Source: Clostridia bacterium
Lineage (GTDB): Bacteria > Bacillota > Clostridia > Oscillospirales > SIG627
DNA length: 22,074 nt
Reading direction: 5' to 3'
Assembly: GCA_017408325.1 (NCBI GenBank)
Contig: JAFQUW010000143.1
Coordinates: 1 to 22,074, forward strand
Made by a program: the position numbers and the translations under genes. Position 1 is the stretch's first letter; each line of letters begins with the position of its first letter. Shown here piece after piece: positions 16,401 to 22,074 of this stretch. The notes under the pieces are model-generated. The model was not told where the DNA came from and ran no database searches. It worked only from the letters and a program-made list of their open reading frames with translations.

Positions 16401-17226
16401 GGTTGATGTTTAAGAAGTTGACCGTCGCGGTGGCGCGGTAGCAGAGCGCGATGTTATTGAACGTCGTGCTGCCGGTGCCGTTGACCTTCTGAGGCACGCC
16501 GTTGATGCAGAACTGGGTCGTCTTCGCAACGGGGTCAAAGGTCAGGGTGTAACGGTCGTAGGAGGTCTTCGAGGTATTGAAGAAATAGCAGATAGCCGAG
16601 GCAGACGCAAAGGCGTTGCGGTTGCCGTAGGGCAGGATCAGCACAGTGTTGGTGCCGAGGGTCGCGTTGTCGTAATAGGCAAAGACGGCCTGCAATTCGT
16701 TGTTGGACTTCGAGGTGTCCGCCATATACTTTTCGGCAGAACAAAGGTTAAAGACCACACCCGAAAAATAGACGTTCGAAGGGTTGCCGGAGACAACACC
16801 GGTATCCTTCATCACGGAAGACGAAGTGATCTTCGGGAGGTTGTTAAACTTCGCATACAGATCGAAGGTCATACCTGCGGTCGGGCTGACGAAGTTGCTG
16901 TACTGGTTCGAGGTGTTGGCAGAACCTTTGTTGCCGGTGGTATAGGCAAGGTTCGAGCTGGTAGCCGTACCGGTCTTCGAGTTGCTCAAATGCAGAGCAC
17001 CCGTCTCATCGGTAATGCTGGCGGTGGCAGTCTTCGTAGTCGGGGCAACGTTTGCGGTACCGAACAGGTCGAAGTTGAGACTGGAGCCCGAAATCGTGAC
17101 CTTAGAGGTCGCGCTCTCGCTGGTCTGAAGGCTTGTGTACGGAGAAGAGTACGCAAAGACATTCAGAGCAAGCGGGATCATCATCAAGATGCCGAGCGCC
17201 AGCGCCAAAAAGCGTTTGGTTTTCAT
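13495..17226 (-). CDS. Giant secreted protein with C-terminal EEP nuclease/phosphodiesterase domain
   Basis: 1243 aa, ATG at 17226 behind AGGAGG. Signal peptide 1-25 ending NVFA. Residues to about 950 repeat, in the same order, the scaffold of the downstream 1685-aa protein: LamG-like domain (30-310, ending in NFYIDQLNVYP), helical segment, beta-rich domain (FGDRNERA), divergent InlB repeat (FSYWKNAKNN), InlB repeat, a third short repeat and the Fn3-like domain (NFVDDNGNLMTTF). From about 963 to the end it is an endonuclease/exonuclease/phosphatase domain with all core motifs: SHNM, GIQE (Glu1002), NTHLC (His1095), GGDFN (Asp1145, Asn1147) and SDHQP (Asp1232, His1233). EEP enzymes cleave phosphodiesters or phosphomonoesters using a divalent metal; DNase, sphingomyelinase and inositol-phosphatase types share these residues, so substrate is undecided. 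There is no anchor and no C-terminal LamG or Big_2. Confidence 0.92.
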   Translation of the reverse strand: MKTKRFLALALGILMMIPLALNVFAYSSPYTSLQTSESATSKVTISGSSLNFDLFGTANVAPTTKTATASITDETGALHLSNSKTGTATSSNLAYTTGNKGSANTSNQYSNFVSPTAGMTFDLYAKFNNLPKITSSSVMKDTGVVSGNPSNVYFSGVVFNLCSAEKYMADTSKSNNELQAVFAYYDNATLGTNTVLILPYGNRNAFASASAICYFFNTSKTSYDRYTLTFDPVAKTTQFCINGVPQKVNGTGSTTFNNIALCYRATATVNFLNINLNNAQAGVAANNSTYKANFYIDQLNVYPAALVPNTTNFGFEGDPVPAVENEQMKNAKNLYNDLAPYATDYINPTVWNAFKGWIDYCYDIVESGGDQSELDAACTGTSGNWFMNRLTWLSTAGATATTGGSAVTVAGTGVTIPAATPIVTGTDRIWISHSSYNGRNDAYGHHNASVLLTRPGMYMSEYACYDQIYDMALSSSWRAYVCEPTKATGYYKVVDMGFNKDAQVPAGGFILAFHVDGVANGSVMSSGYASVLFGDRNERAISACGIAKGDYVKLEGVTINANSAATLDTTGTWYCTGDPRITTPTTITRNSNSAGEYFNGFKSNAYMIKVDPAEVKPDGTIKTSVEGSGSISAKVNGSAVTASSFTAPNGATVTLTASGNNFSYWKNAKNNSILSTEAEFSFKFGVSELNIVAVFASTGDTTPTHTVTFKDSVTGKILGTTTVNHGETVPAAAIPEVGDLFGYKYVGFFAGKGHTDPIDSYAINYNTVFYARYKNDEAAYFNLTLNDGSSTQTLRVRYAKIVVAETSVSGFDYWTMDGKFYSSKKTVQVSMPNRDCTVSAVTNGTTVEDPNVSIISNFVDDNGNLMTTFVSDAAGQEMIERGILMTRKATESDLVVDTVVNSVTKGISSAAATEDVFGFIKSAITSKAGTWLVRGYITVKNGSDVETYYSDVESIEVEGTGAVEKQTTFVAMSHNMRNGNTSYSSVAANAAAEGADIVGIQEAGTFYYSSLESAMENQGYWAVQGSGRGGSLNNEYNPIFYKASKFLLHNSGTFWLSDTPNTQSKYDNLKYYRICTWAVLEDRETGEFVQYFNTHLCATASTEGASDTAAHELNRFKQAKALLGQVEYISQNSPSAIRNVLIGGDFNMTETHGVLAYLTGSKAYNGETNTITGSRFRFAKNVADITKPNADGNYYTMHEDGVPKYTFDHIFADIGGIQVDEYRVAHSAANSDHQPVVAVCTVK

Positions 17227-17254
17227 AATTTCCTCCTAAAAAATTTTTTGATTC

Positions 17255-17301
17255 TTCGCGTCAGAGAACGCGAAAACACGTCCCTTTTGAGACAAAGGGA
17301 C
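17255..17301 (-). promoter_or_regulatory. Structured two-hairpin mRNA leader, copy 2
   Basis: Hairpins, given as + strand: GTCCCTTT/AAAGGGAC (17280-17287, 17294-17301) and TTCGCGT/ACGCGAA (17255-17261, 17268-17274). Distance from the -10 (14 bases) and between hairpins (5 bases) is the same as in copy 1, while stem bases differ in paired fashion. Confidence 0.65.
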
Positions 17302-17315
17302 ACTTTAATGCATTT

Positions 17316-17344
17316 ATTATAATAGAAAAGAGTCAAAAAGTAAA
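17316..17344 (-). promoter_or_regulatory. Promoter of the 1243-aa EEP protein
   Basis: Reverse strand TTTACT (17339-17344), 17-base spacer, TATAAT (17316-17321). The spacer contains TTTTGACTCTTTTC, nearly the same as in the paralogous promoter. Confidence 0.88.
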
Positions 17345-17410
17345 GCATTTTCTGCAATCTTTCTTTGTGCAAAGAAACAAAATATCTCCGCTTTGTTTGT
17401 GCAGAACCAC

Positions 17411-17446
17411 GAAAAAACGTCTCCCGAAATTCAGGAGACGTTTTCT
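17411..17446 (-). terminator. Terminator of the cohesin-like/aquaporin/propeller operon
   Basis: Stem CGTCTCC / GGAGACG (17418-17424, 17434-17440), extended by flanking A/T pairs, 9-base loop, T-run on the reverse strand. It lies just after the stop of the anchored propeller gene. Confidence 0.88.
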
Positions 17447-17455
17447 TTTTCAGGC

Positions 17456-19057
17456 TCATTCTGCCAAAAGCGAGGCGATCCGGTGAGCCTTCGGCGTTTC
17501 GGACAGATAGGTGGAAGCGTCCGTGAAACGGCCGCCGATGAAGCCGCGACGGGTCGCGGGTGCGCCCGTATCGTAAAAAACGGTGAAGATCCGTCCGTCC
17601 GAGAGCCGCACGGACGAGGGGTTTCCCATATCCGCAACGGTCGAAGTCGTGCTGTCGTAGAGACAGACGGCTTCAAACTCATCCCAGTCCCCCGTTTTCA
17701 CGTTGAACAGTTTCGCATAGACGGGACGCGCGGTGCGGCGCGCAGGGCTATTGTACACGCTTGCCAGCGGCACGGAATAATTTGCGAGCACGTAGTCGCC
17801 GGAGATCTGACAGAAGTTCGGCTGATTGAGGCAGTCGTTGCCCGTCGGCTCCAGCGCGTGTTCGGAGAAGGTCACGCCGCCGTCGGTCGAGCGGTACAGC
17901 ACACCGCCCTTCGTCGTCGACGGGATCGCGGTGCGCGCGAGGGCGTACACCACGTCCCCCGAGGCAGTCAGCGCGACCTCGTTGCCCTGCCCTTTCGGCA
18001 AAATCAGCGAGGCGTCCGTCTTCACACCGTCGATCGTCGCCCAATCCTTCACAAAGGTCAGCGTGCCGTCGCCGTTGTTCTTTGCCTTGACGCAAACGCC
18101 CGTGTAGTCGGCGCGGCTTTCGCAGGTCTTTGCCCCGTAGAGCGGGAGAAGCAGTTCGCCGCCCTCCAGCTCCGCCGCCGAGCCATTTTTCACCCAACAG
18201 CCCGTGGTGCGTTCGGGATCGTCGTAGAGGAAGGGCTCACCGCCCGAAAAATAGTCACACTCGATCTCGCGCATCTCGCTCCAAGTGGCGCCGTTATCGA
18301 TCGAGGTCATATAGTAGCTGCGCTCCGACCAATAGTCGTTGAGATTCGAGCCGTTGTAGCCGGCCTTGCCGATGGGCGCGCGCACGGGGAAGGTCAAAAG
18401 CAACGTGCCGTCGGAGAGTCTCTGCAGGTTCGGATCGCGCGGTTCGCGGTTGAAGTCGCCCTTTGCGCGGTCTTCGTCGCGCAGGTCAACGAGCGTCTCG
18501 GGCTCCGAGAAGGTCTTGCCCCCGTCCGTCGAACGAACCAGACACAAAACACCGGAGAGCTTTCCTTCCGACTGGTTATACAGGGCGTGGCCGTTGGCGT
18601 AATAGTAGGCGACGAGAATCGTGCCGTCAGCCGCCTCGGTCACAGTCGGGAAAAAGGGACGCGAGGCAGAAGAGCCCGTTTCCTCCGCCTGATACACCAC
18701 CACGTCGGAGGTATAGGGGTCGAGTTTGGCTTGTTTGTCGGTGAAATCCACGCGAAGGTTCATATTCGTGTTCATCACGGGAATCTCCATTTCCCAAAAA
18801 TGACCCAGCAGCGTTCCGTCGAGCGTCCACGCAGGCGAACCGCTATGAGTGTGCAGACGGTATGAGGCGTCCGTCGCGGTAAGAGTATACGTCCCCTCAG
18901 CCATGGGCTGCGATGCGCCGCCGAAGACGCTTCCGTCGCCGACGATCTCAAGCGTCAGGCGCGGGGTCGACAGGTACAAAATCGCAAACACGCCGCCGAG
19001 GAGAGCGAGCGCCAGACAAAGCGCACCGACGACGACCAAAGTTTTGTTTCGTTTCAT
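17456..19057 (-). CDS. Membrane-anchored sialidase-type beta-propeller protein
   Basis: 533 aa; ATG at 19057 overlaps the aquaporin stop by four bases (ATGA) and has GAGGAAACGG upstream. An N-terminal signal-anchor helix (residues 7-29, after MKRNK) is followed by a short beta module (about 31-105) resembling a divergent InlB repeat. A propeller follows with Asp boxes STDGGKTF, SIDNGATW and STDGGVTF. It is strongly similar to residues 965-1365 of the 1685-aa protein, with shared blocks such as RDPNL, FPVRAPIGKAGYNGS, CDYFSGGEPFLYDD and TTGCWVKNGS. Thus the same catalytic-type domain exists in an anchored and a released form. No FRIP motif is visible; Arg-rich conserved positions could build a sialidase-like site but this is inference. 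It is last in a three-gene operon. Confidence 0.88.
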   Translation of the reverse strand: MKRNKTLVVVGALCLALALLGGVFAILYLSTPRLTLEIVGDGSVFGGASQPMAEGTYTLTATDASYRLHTHSGSPAWTLDGTLLGHFWEMEIPVMNTNMNLRVDFTDKQAKLDPYTSDVVVYQAEETGSSASRPFFPTVTEAADGTILVAYYYANGHALYNQSEGKLSGVLCLVRSTDGGKTFSEPETLVDLRDEDRAKGDFNREPRDPNLQRLSDGTLLLTFPVRAPIGKAGYNGSNLNDYWSERSYYMTSIDNGATWSEMREIECDYFSGGEPFLYDDPERTTGCWVKNGSAAELEGGELLLPLYGAKTCESRADYTGVCVKAKNNGDGTLTFVKDWATIDGVKTDASLILPKGQGNEVALTASGDVVYALARTAIPSTTKGGVLYRSTDGGVTFSEHALEPTGNDCLNQPNFCQISGDYVLANYSVPLASVYNSPARRTARPVYAKLFNVKTGDWDEFEAVCLYDSTTSTVADMGNPSSVRLSDGRIFTVFYDTGAPATRRGFIGGRFTDASTYLSETPKAHRIASLLAE

Positions 19058-19797
19058 TTTGCCGTTTCCTCGATTTGCGTTTTTTCGTCTGCCGCTTTGG
19101 CTTTGACCTTTGCGGGCTTTTGAGTCTTCGCAACGCCCTGCCACTTTCCGAAGAAGAAGAGGTAGACGAGCGAGGCAACGAAGGCGCCGAGCAGGGGTGC
19201 CACCCAGAAGACCCAGACACTTTCCAGTGCCGCGCCGCCCACAAAGAGGGCGGGGCCGAGGCTTCGGGCAGGGTTTACGCTCGTCCCGGTGAAGAAGATC
19301 CCGAAGAGGTGCACGAGCGTCAGCGATGCACCCACTGCGACACCCGCAAGTTCACTCGATCTTGCCCGTTCGGTCACTGCGAGGACCGTGAACACGAAGA
19401 ACGCCGTCAGAATGCCCTCGATCAAAAGGGTCGCGACCACGTTGTCCTCGTAGAGGGCGTTGGTGCCGAGAAGAGATCCTTCTCCGAGAATGCCGGAAAG
19501 GATCGCGCCGCCGGCAATGCCGCCGAAGGTCTGCGCCGTGACGTAGGCGAGAAATTCCCAACCGGTGAGTTTTCCGCACAAAAATTTTCCGAAAGAGACG
19601 GCGGGATTGACGTGACAACCCGAAACGCCTCCGATCGCATAAGCAAGCACCGTCAGCACAAGGCCGAAGGAGAGCGCGGTGACAAGATACGCCGCGTCCG
19701 CCTTGGCACTGCAGCCACTGACCGCCGCAACGCCGCAAGCAAGGACGACAAGCATCATCGTGCCGAAAAATTCAGCAAAAAAACGTCTGATCTGCAT
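19054..19797 (-). CDS. aqpZ: Aquaporin, AqpZ-type (MIP family)
   Basis: 247 aa; start at the ATG at 19797 with AGGAG seven bases upstream, five bases from the previous stop. Six hydrophobic helices and two half-helices. First NPA at 64-66 (HVNPAVS), second at 175-177 (SVNPARS). The selectivity-filter positions fit the water-selective AqpZ pattern: Phe44, His163, Thr172 and Arg178, and the Asp after NPAR that marks glycerol facilitators is a Ser here. The 30-residue cytoplasmic tail is Lys/Glu-rich. Water transport across the membrane is the family role. Its tight coupling to two surface-exposed proteins is unusual. A Cys (61) lies three residues before the first NPA, where glycine or alanine is common. 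Confidence 0.95.
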   Translation of the reverse strand: MQIRRFFAEFFGTMMLVVLACGVAAVSGCSAKADAAYLVTALSFGLVLTVLAYAIGGVSGCHVNPAVSFGKFLCGKLTGWEFLAYVTAQTFGGIAGGAILSGILGEGSLLGTNALYEDNVVATLLIEGILTAFFVFTVLAVTERARSSELAGVAVGASLTLVHLFGIFFTGTSVNPARSLGPALFVGGAALESVWVFWVAPLLGAFVASLVYLFFFGKWQGVAKTQKPAKVKAKAADEKTQIEETAK

Positions 19798-19801
19798 ACC
19801 G

Positions 19802-21124
19802 TTACTCCTGTTCTTCGGTTTTGACGTCGACCGATCCTTCCGTTTCGGATCCGGTCTTGATCTGTTCGGTTTGCGCTTGGGCGGGGGAAGCGGAGGTCTG
19901 TTTCTTTTTGACGAACACGACCGCGGCGGAAGCGGCAAGCACCGCGCCGAGCGCGATCAGGGCGATCACGAGCGCAGGAGATGCTTCTTCGCTTTCCACG
20001 GCCGACTCTCCCTCTTTGTCGCCGGAGGACGGGTCTTCGGGTTTGGTTTCCGGCTCTTCATCCGGTGCGACTTCGGGCGTCTCTTCCACGTCCGTTTCTG
20101 CGGCAAAGAAGTACAGTGTGCCGAAGGTGCGCGCAGGCAGTTTCACCTCGCCGTCTTCCACCGTCGCACGATAAGTCTCACGCACGCCGTCCCCTTTCCG
20201 GTTGAGCAGAACGACAAGGACTTTCTCCCCTTCCGCCGCGCCCTTCGGAGCGGGAACGCTCAGAGTCGCGTCTTCGGACAGCTCGATCTCTTCGCCGTCA
20301 AGCGTCAGTTCGATGCGCAGTGCGCCCAAGAACTTCGGCTCCGAAAGATCAAACGCACCCGCGACCTCCATCAAAAGTCCGTCCGACGGCGTTTCATCCA
20401 CCTCGAGGATGGACAGTTCGGCTTTCTCGGGGATCGGATTCTTTCCCGGACGAAGCGTCACTTCCTCTTTTTTCACGGGATCCGTCGTAGCAGAGCCGAT
20501 CTGCTTTTCTTCGCAAATCGCGCCGCAAAGAGTGCACTTCTTCACCAGACGGTCTTTTTGCTCGGCATCCGTCTGCCAAGCACCCGGCACGTGCCCGATG
20601 CCCGACTGTCCGCAAAAATCGTCAAAAACGACTGTCTTCTTATCGAGTTCGATCACGCCGTTTTCGACTTCAAAGATCCCCTTGCAATCGGAGTTATCCA
20701 ATCGGATCGCCTCGATGAGTTCCAGTTTCAGTTCGGCCGTTCCGCTCGCACCCTCGACGGGTTCAAAGAGAAAATAGCCGAGAGAGCCGGCCTCAGTGAC
20801 CGCGTGGTTGATCTCCGCACCGACGAAGCCTGCGGGATTCGAATTCGGATACTGCGGACCCATACGGATCGAAAACGCGCGGAGTGCGTCGCCGACTCCG
20901 TTCTCCTTGCAGACGAGTTTGTCCTCCGGATAGGAAAGGCGGAATCGGATCGCGCTGACGTTGTCTTCTTCTGTCGCGCCCGTCCAGCAGATATCGGCGC
21001 GAAAACCGCCGTCCGACTGCGGCGTCACCTGCACATAAAAGCGCTTCTCTTCCGCAGCCGAAACCGCAAAGGGCAACGGCAAAAGCAAGCAAAAAGTCAA
21101 GAATAAGACAAACAATCGTTTCAT
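19802..21124 (-). CDS. Membrane-anchored surface protein with cohesin-like domain
   Basis: 440 aa; start at the ATG at 21124 with GAGGA five bases upstream, preferred over an in-frame ATG at 21142. Signal peptide about 1-22. Residues about 25-165 form a beta-sandwich resembling cohesin domains (RFYVQVTP, IRFRLSYPEDKLV, ending in NGVIELDKK). A Cys/His patch follows (FCGQSGIGHVPGAWQ then KKCTLCGAICEE, about 172-212), a motif seen in clostridial surface proteins. A second beta region reaches about 340, an acidic Pro/Glu linker covers 342-382, a TM helix 383-405, then KKK and a charged cytoplasmic tail. Orientation is thus outside-in. True cohesins bind dockerins; no dockerin is seen in this window, so a scaffold role is only a possibility. 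First gene of the operon with the aquaporin and anchored propeller. Confidence 0.82.
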   Translation of the reverse strand: MKRLFVLFLTFCLLLPLPFAVSAAEEKRFYVQVTPQSDGGFRADICWTGATEEDNVSAIRFRLSYPEDKLVCKENGVGDALRAFSIRMGPQYPNSNPAGFVGAEINHAVTEAGSLGYFLFEPVEGASGTAELKLELIEAIRLDNSDCKGIFEVENGVIELDKKTVVFDDFCGQSGIGHVPGAWQTDAEQKDRLVKKCTLCGAICEEKQIGSATTDPVKKEEVTLRPGKNPIPEKAELSILEVDETPSDGLLMEVAGAFDLSEPKFLGALRIELTLDGEEIELSEDATLSVPAPKGAAEGEKVLVVLLNRKGDGVRETYRATVEDGEVKLPARTFGTLYFFAAETDVEETPEVAPDEEPETKPEDPSSGDKEGESAVESEEASPALVIALIALGAVLAASAAVVFVKKKQTSASPAQAQTEQIKTGSETEGSVDVKTEEQE

Positions 21125-21158
21125 ATCGTCCTCACAAATCATCAGACCGGTTTCGTGT

Positions 21159-21187
21159 ATTATACCACAGTGCGCCCTGCTTGAAAA
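21159..21187 (-). promoter_or_regulatory. Promoter of the cohesin-like/aquaporin/propeller operon
   Basis: Reverse strand TGG-TATAAT (perfect -10 at 21159-21164 with extended -10 TG) and a weak -35 TTTTCA (21182-21187) at 17-base spacing. The leader is only about 28 bases. Confidence 0.7.
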
Positions 21188-21201
21188 GAGATTCTTTTCA
21201 A
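21181..21201. promoter_or_regulatory. Palindrome overlapping the -35 (candidate operator)
   Basis: Perfect 9-bp arms TTGAAAAGA and TCTTTTCAA around a 3-base centre, covering the -35 of the operon promoter. It is followed by no T-run of its own, so it looks more like a protein-binding site than a terminator. Confidence 0.45.
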
Positions 21202-21209
21202 CAACCGGC

Positions 21210-21233
21210 AAAACCGCCGGGCTCGGCGGTTTT
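21210..21233 (-). terminator. Terminator of the DUF2156 gene
   Basis: 10-bp stem AAAACCGCCG / CGGCGGTTTT (21210-21219, 21224-21233) with a GGCT loop (+ strand); the T-run on the reverse strand is the short TTTT of the stem. Confidence 0.78.
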
Positions 21234-21252
21234 CTTCTCACTTGACGCCCGT

Positions 21253-22074
21253 TTAGAGCGTGACCGTGTATTTTTCCAACAGGCACTCGGGGTGGTAGTC
21301 CAGTTTTGCGCGGCGAAGACCCTCGTCGCCCGCATCGTCCTCGCGGTTGACGTGCAAAACGCCCTCGACCGCAAAGGTGTTGACGAAGGTGTTCGTCAGT
21401 TTCTGGTAGACGCCTTTATAGGCGCGATCCGCCTTTTCGATGTGAGTAAACAGGGTATCGCCGAGGACTTCTCCGAGCGAAAAGCCGACTGTCTCCCCGT
21501 TTACACACAGAGAGATCCCCTGCATCCCGCAGAGCGCGGGGTCGGTCAGCACGCACTCGCACCCCTCCCGCTCCAAGCGTTCGACGGCAGTTTCCCCTTC
21601 ACCGAGCGTCGCCATCAAACGGTGAAAAAAAGACAGTACCTCCGCACGCGTCGCCTCGTCGATGATCCGCACCTCGGCCTGCGGATAGGCGCGGTCGAAC
21701 TGGCTGATGAGATTTCGCTTTTTCGCGTATTTCTTGCCGGAGAGCGTCTTCAGATCCTCGGCGCGGTACAGATAATCAAAATAGTCTCGATTCTCTTCGA
21801 CGAGACATTCCCCGTCGATCGCCCGCAAGACGGGCAGATATTCTTTCGGAACGCTCACCAGACGCACAGGACCCGACACCGCCGCTTTCAATCGGCGCAC
21901 GGCCGAGGGCAGATCGCCGCCGAACGGCAAGAAATAACACTCCCGTCCAGAAAAACCGACCAGGCGCAAAAACAGACTCCCCTCTTCGATGCAGAACTCG
22001 GTGCGGTTCACCTCGCGCCACATCAAAACCGTGCCCACCGTCAGGTCGCAGGTGCGCGAAAGAAGCCCCTCAAA
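21253..22074 (-). CDS. DUF2156 / phosphatidylglycerol lysyltransferase C-domain-like protein (5' truncated)
   Basis: The frame is open to the window edge; reading past the GTG at 22038 gives FEGLLSRTCDLTVGTVLMW, which fits the N-terminal part of DUF2156 proteins, so the GTG is not the start. 273 residues are visible. The family has tandem GNAT-like folds, related to the domain of MprF that transfers lysine from Lys-tRNA to phosphatidylglycerol. Visible blocks: YFDYLYRAEDLKTLSGKKYA followed by KKRNLISQF, then GFSLGEVLGDTLFTHIEKAD and YKGVYQKLTNTFV, and a closing NREDDAGDEGLRRAKLDYHP. Stand-alone DUF2156 proteins without the MprF membrane half have no firmly known substrate. It ends at its own terminator, upstream of the cohesin-like operon. 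Confidence 0.86.
   Translation of the reverse strand, partial: FEGLLSRTCDLTVGTVLMWREVNRTEFCIEEGSLFLRLVGFSGRECYFLPFGGDLPSAVRRLKAAVSGPVRLVSVPKEYLPVLRAIDGECLVEENRDYFDYLYRAEDLKTLSGKKYAKKRNLISQFDRAYPQAEVRIIDEATRAEVLSFFHRLMATLGEGETAVERLEREGCECVLTDPALCGMQGISLCVNGETVGFSLGEVLGDTLFTHIEKADRAYKGVYQKLTNTFVNTFAVEGVLHVNREDDAGDEGLRRAKLDYHPECLLEKYTVTL

Noticed and set aside
13480..16413. 977-codon open frame on the + strand
   Set aside because: Antisense shadow of the EEP gene, low-complexity Val/Gly/Asp-rich translation and no RBS.
21253..22038. GTG at 22038 as start of the DUF2156 gene
   Set aside because: Residues encoded upstream of it to the edge match the expected N-terminal family pattern, so the start lies outside the window.
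1..22074. CRISPR array, tRNA, rRNA, insertion sequence
   Set aside because: No regular short direct repeats with spacers, no cloverleaf, no rRNA-like stretch and no transposase-like frame were found.

Overview
The window reads as a chromosomal segment of an uncultured, Gram-positive, probably gut-associated member of the Clostridia (Oscillospirales/Christensenellales-like; placement is inference). Support comes from AGGAGG-type ribosome binding sites, sigma-A promoters, rho-independent terminators, a RicT/HolB/decarboxylase-like cluster typical of Firmicutes, a single-Cys-loop MurA, YitT and DUF2156 families, and very large secreted proteins with InlB-type repeats. No tRNA, rRNA, CRISPR array, transposase or integrase was recognised.

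Left edge (1-1920, + strand): the end of a glycine-rich, tail-fibre-like gene and a coiled-coil, phage-structural-like gene, closed by a bidirectional terminator. Middle-left (1931-7912, - strand): housekeeping genes in two transcription units. A consensus promoter at 7884-7912 drives a YitT-family membrane protein, an Orn/Lys/Arg-decarboxylase-like enzyme and holB, coupled by 1-nt and 4-nt overlaps and ending in a terminator. A second promoter drives murA, ricT and a 56-residue two-cluster ferredoxin that is too short for most ORF callers.

Right half (7922-21201, - strand): an extracellular-protein island. Two adjacent giant secreted proteins (1685 and 1243 aa) share a colinear scaffold of about 950 residues (signal peptide, LamG-like domain, helical segment, beta-rich domain, InlB-type repeats, Fn3-like domain). 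They carry different C-terminal effectors: an Asp-box beta-propeller of sialidase type plus LamG and Big_2 domains in one, an endonuclease/exonuclease/phosphatase (EEP) domain in the other. Each has its own promoter and leader, and these are also related: same spacing, same two hairpins, with compensatory base changes. Upstream lies a three-gene operon: a membrane-anchored cohesin-like protein, an AqpZ-type aquaporin, and a membrane-anchored stand-alone paralogue of the propeller. The right edge holds a 5'-truncated DUF2156 (phosphatidylglycerol lysyltransferase C-domain-like) gene.

The most interesting system is this island: a duplicated scaffold with interchangeable catalytic tips and a duplicated structured mRNA leader, next to an anchored version of one tip. 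A plausible reading is extracellular attack on host or dietary glycoconjugates and nucleic acid or phospholipid, but substrates cannot be told from sequence alone.
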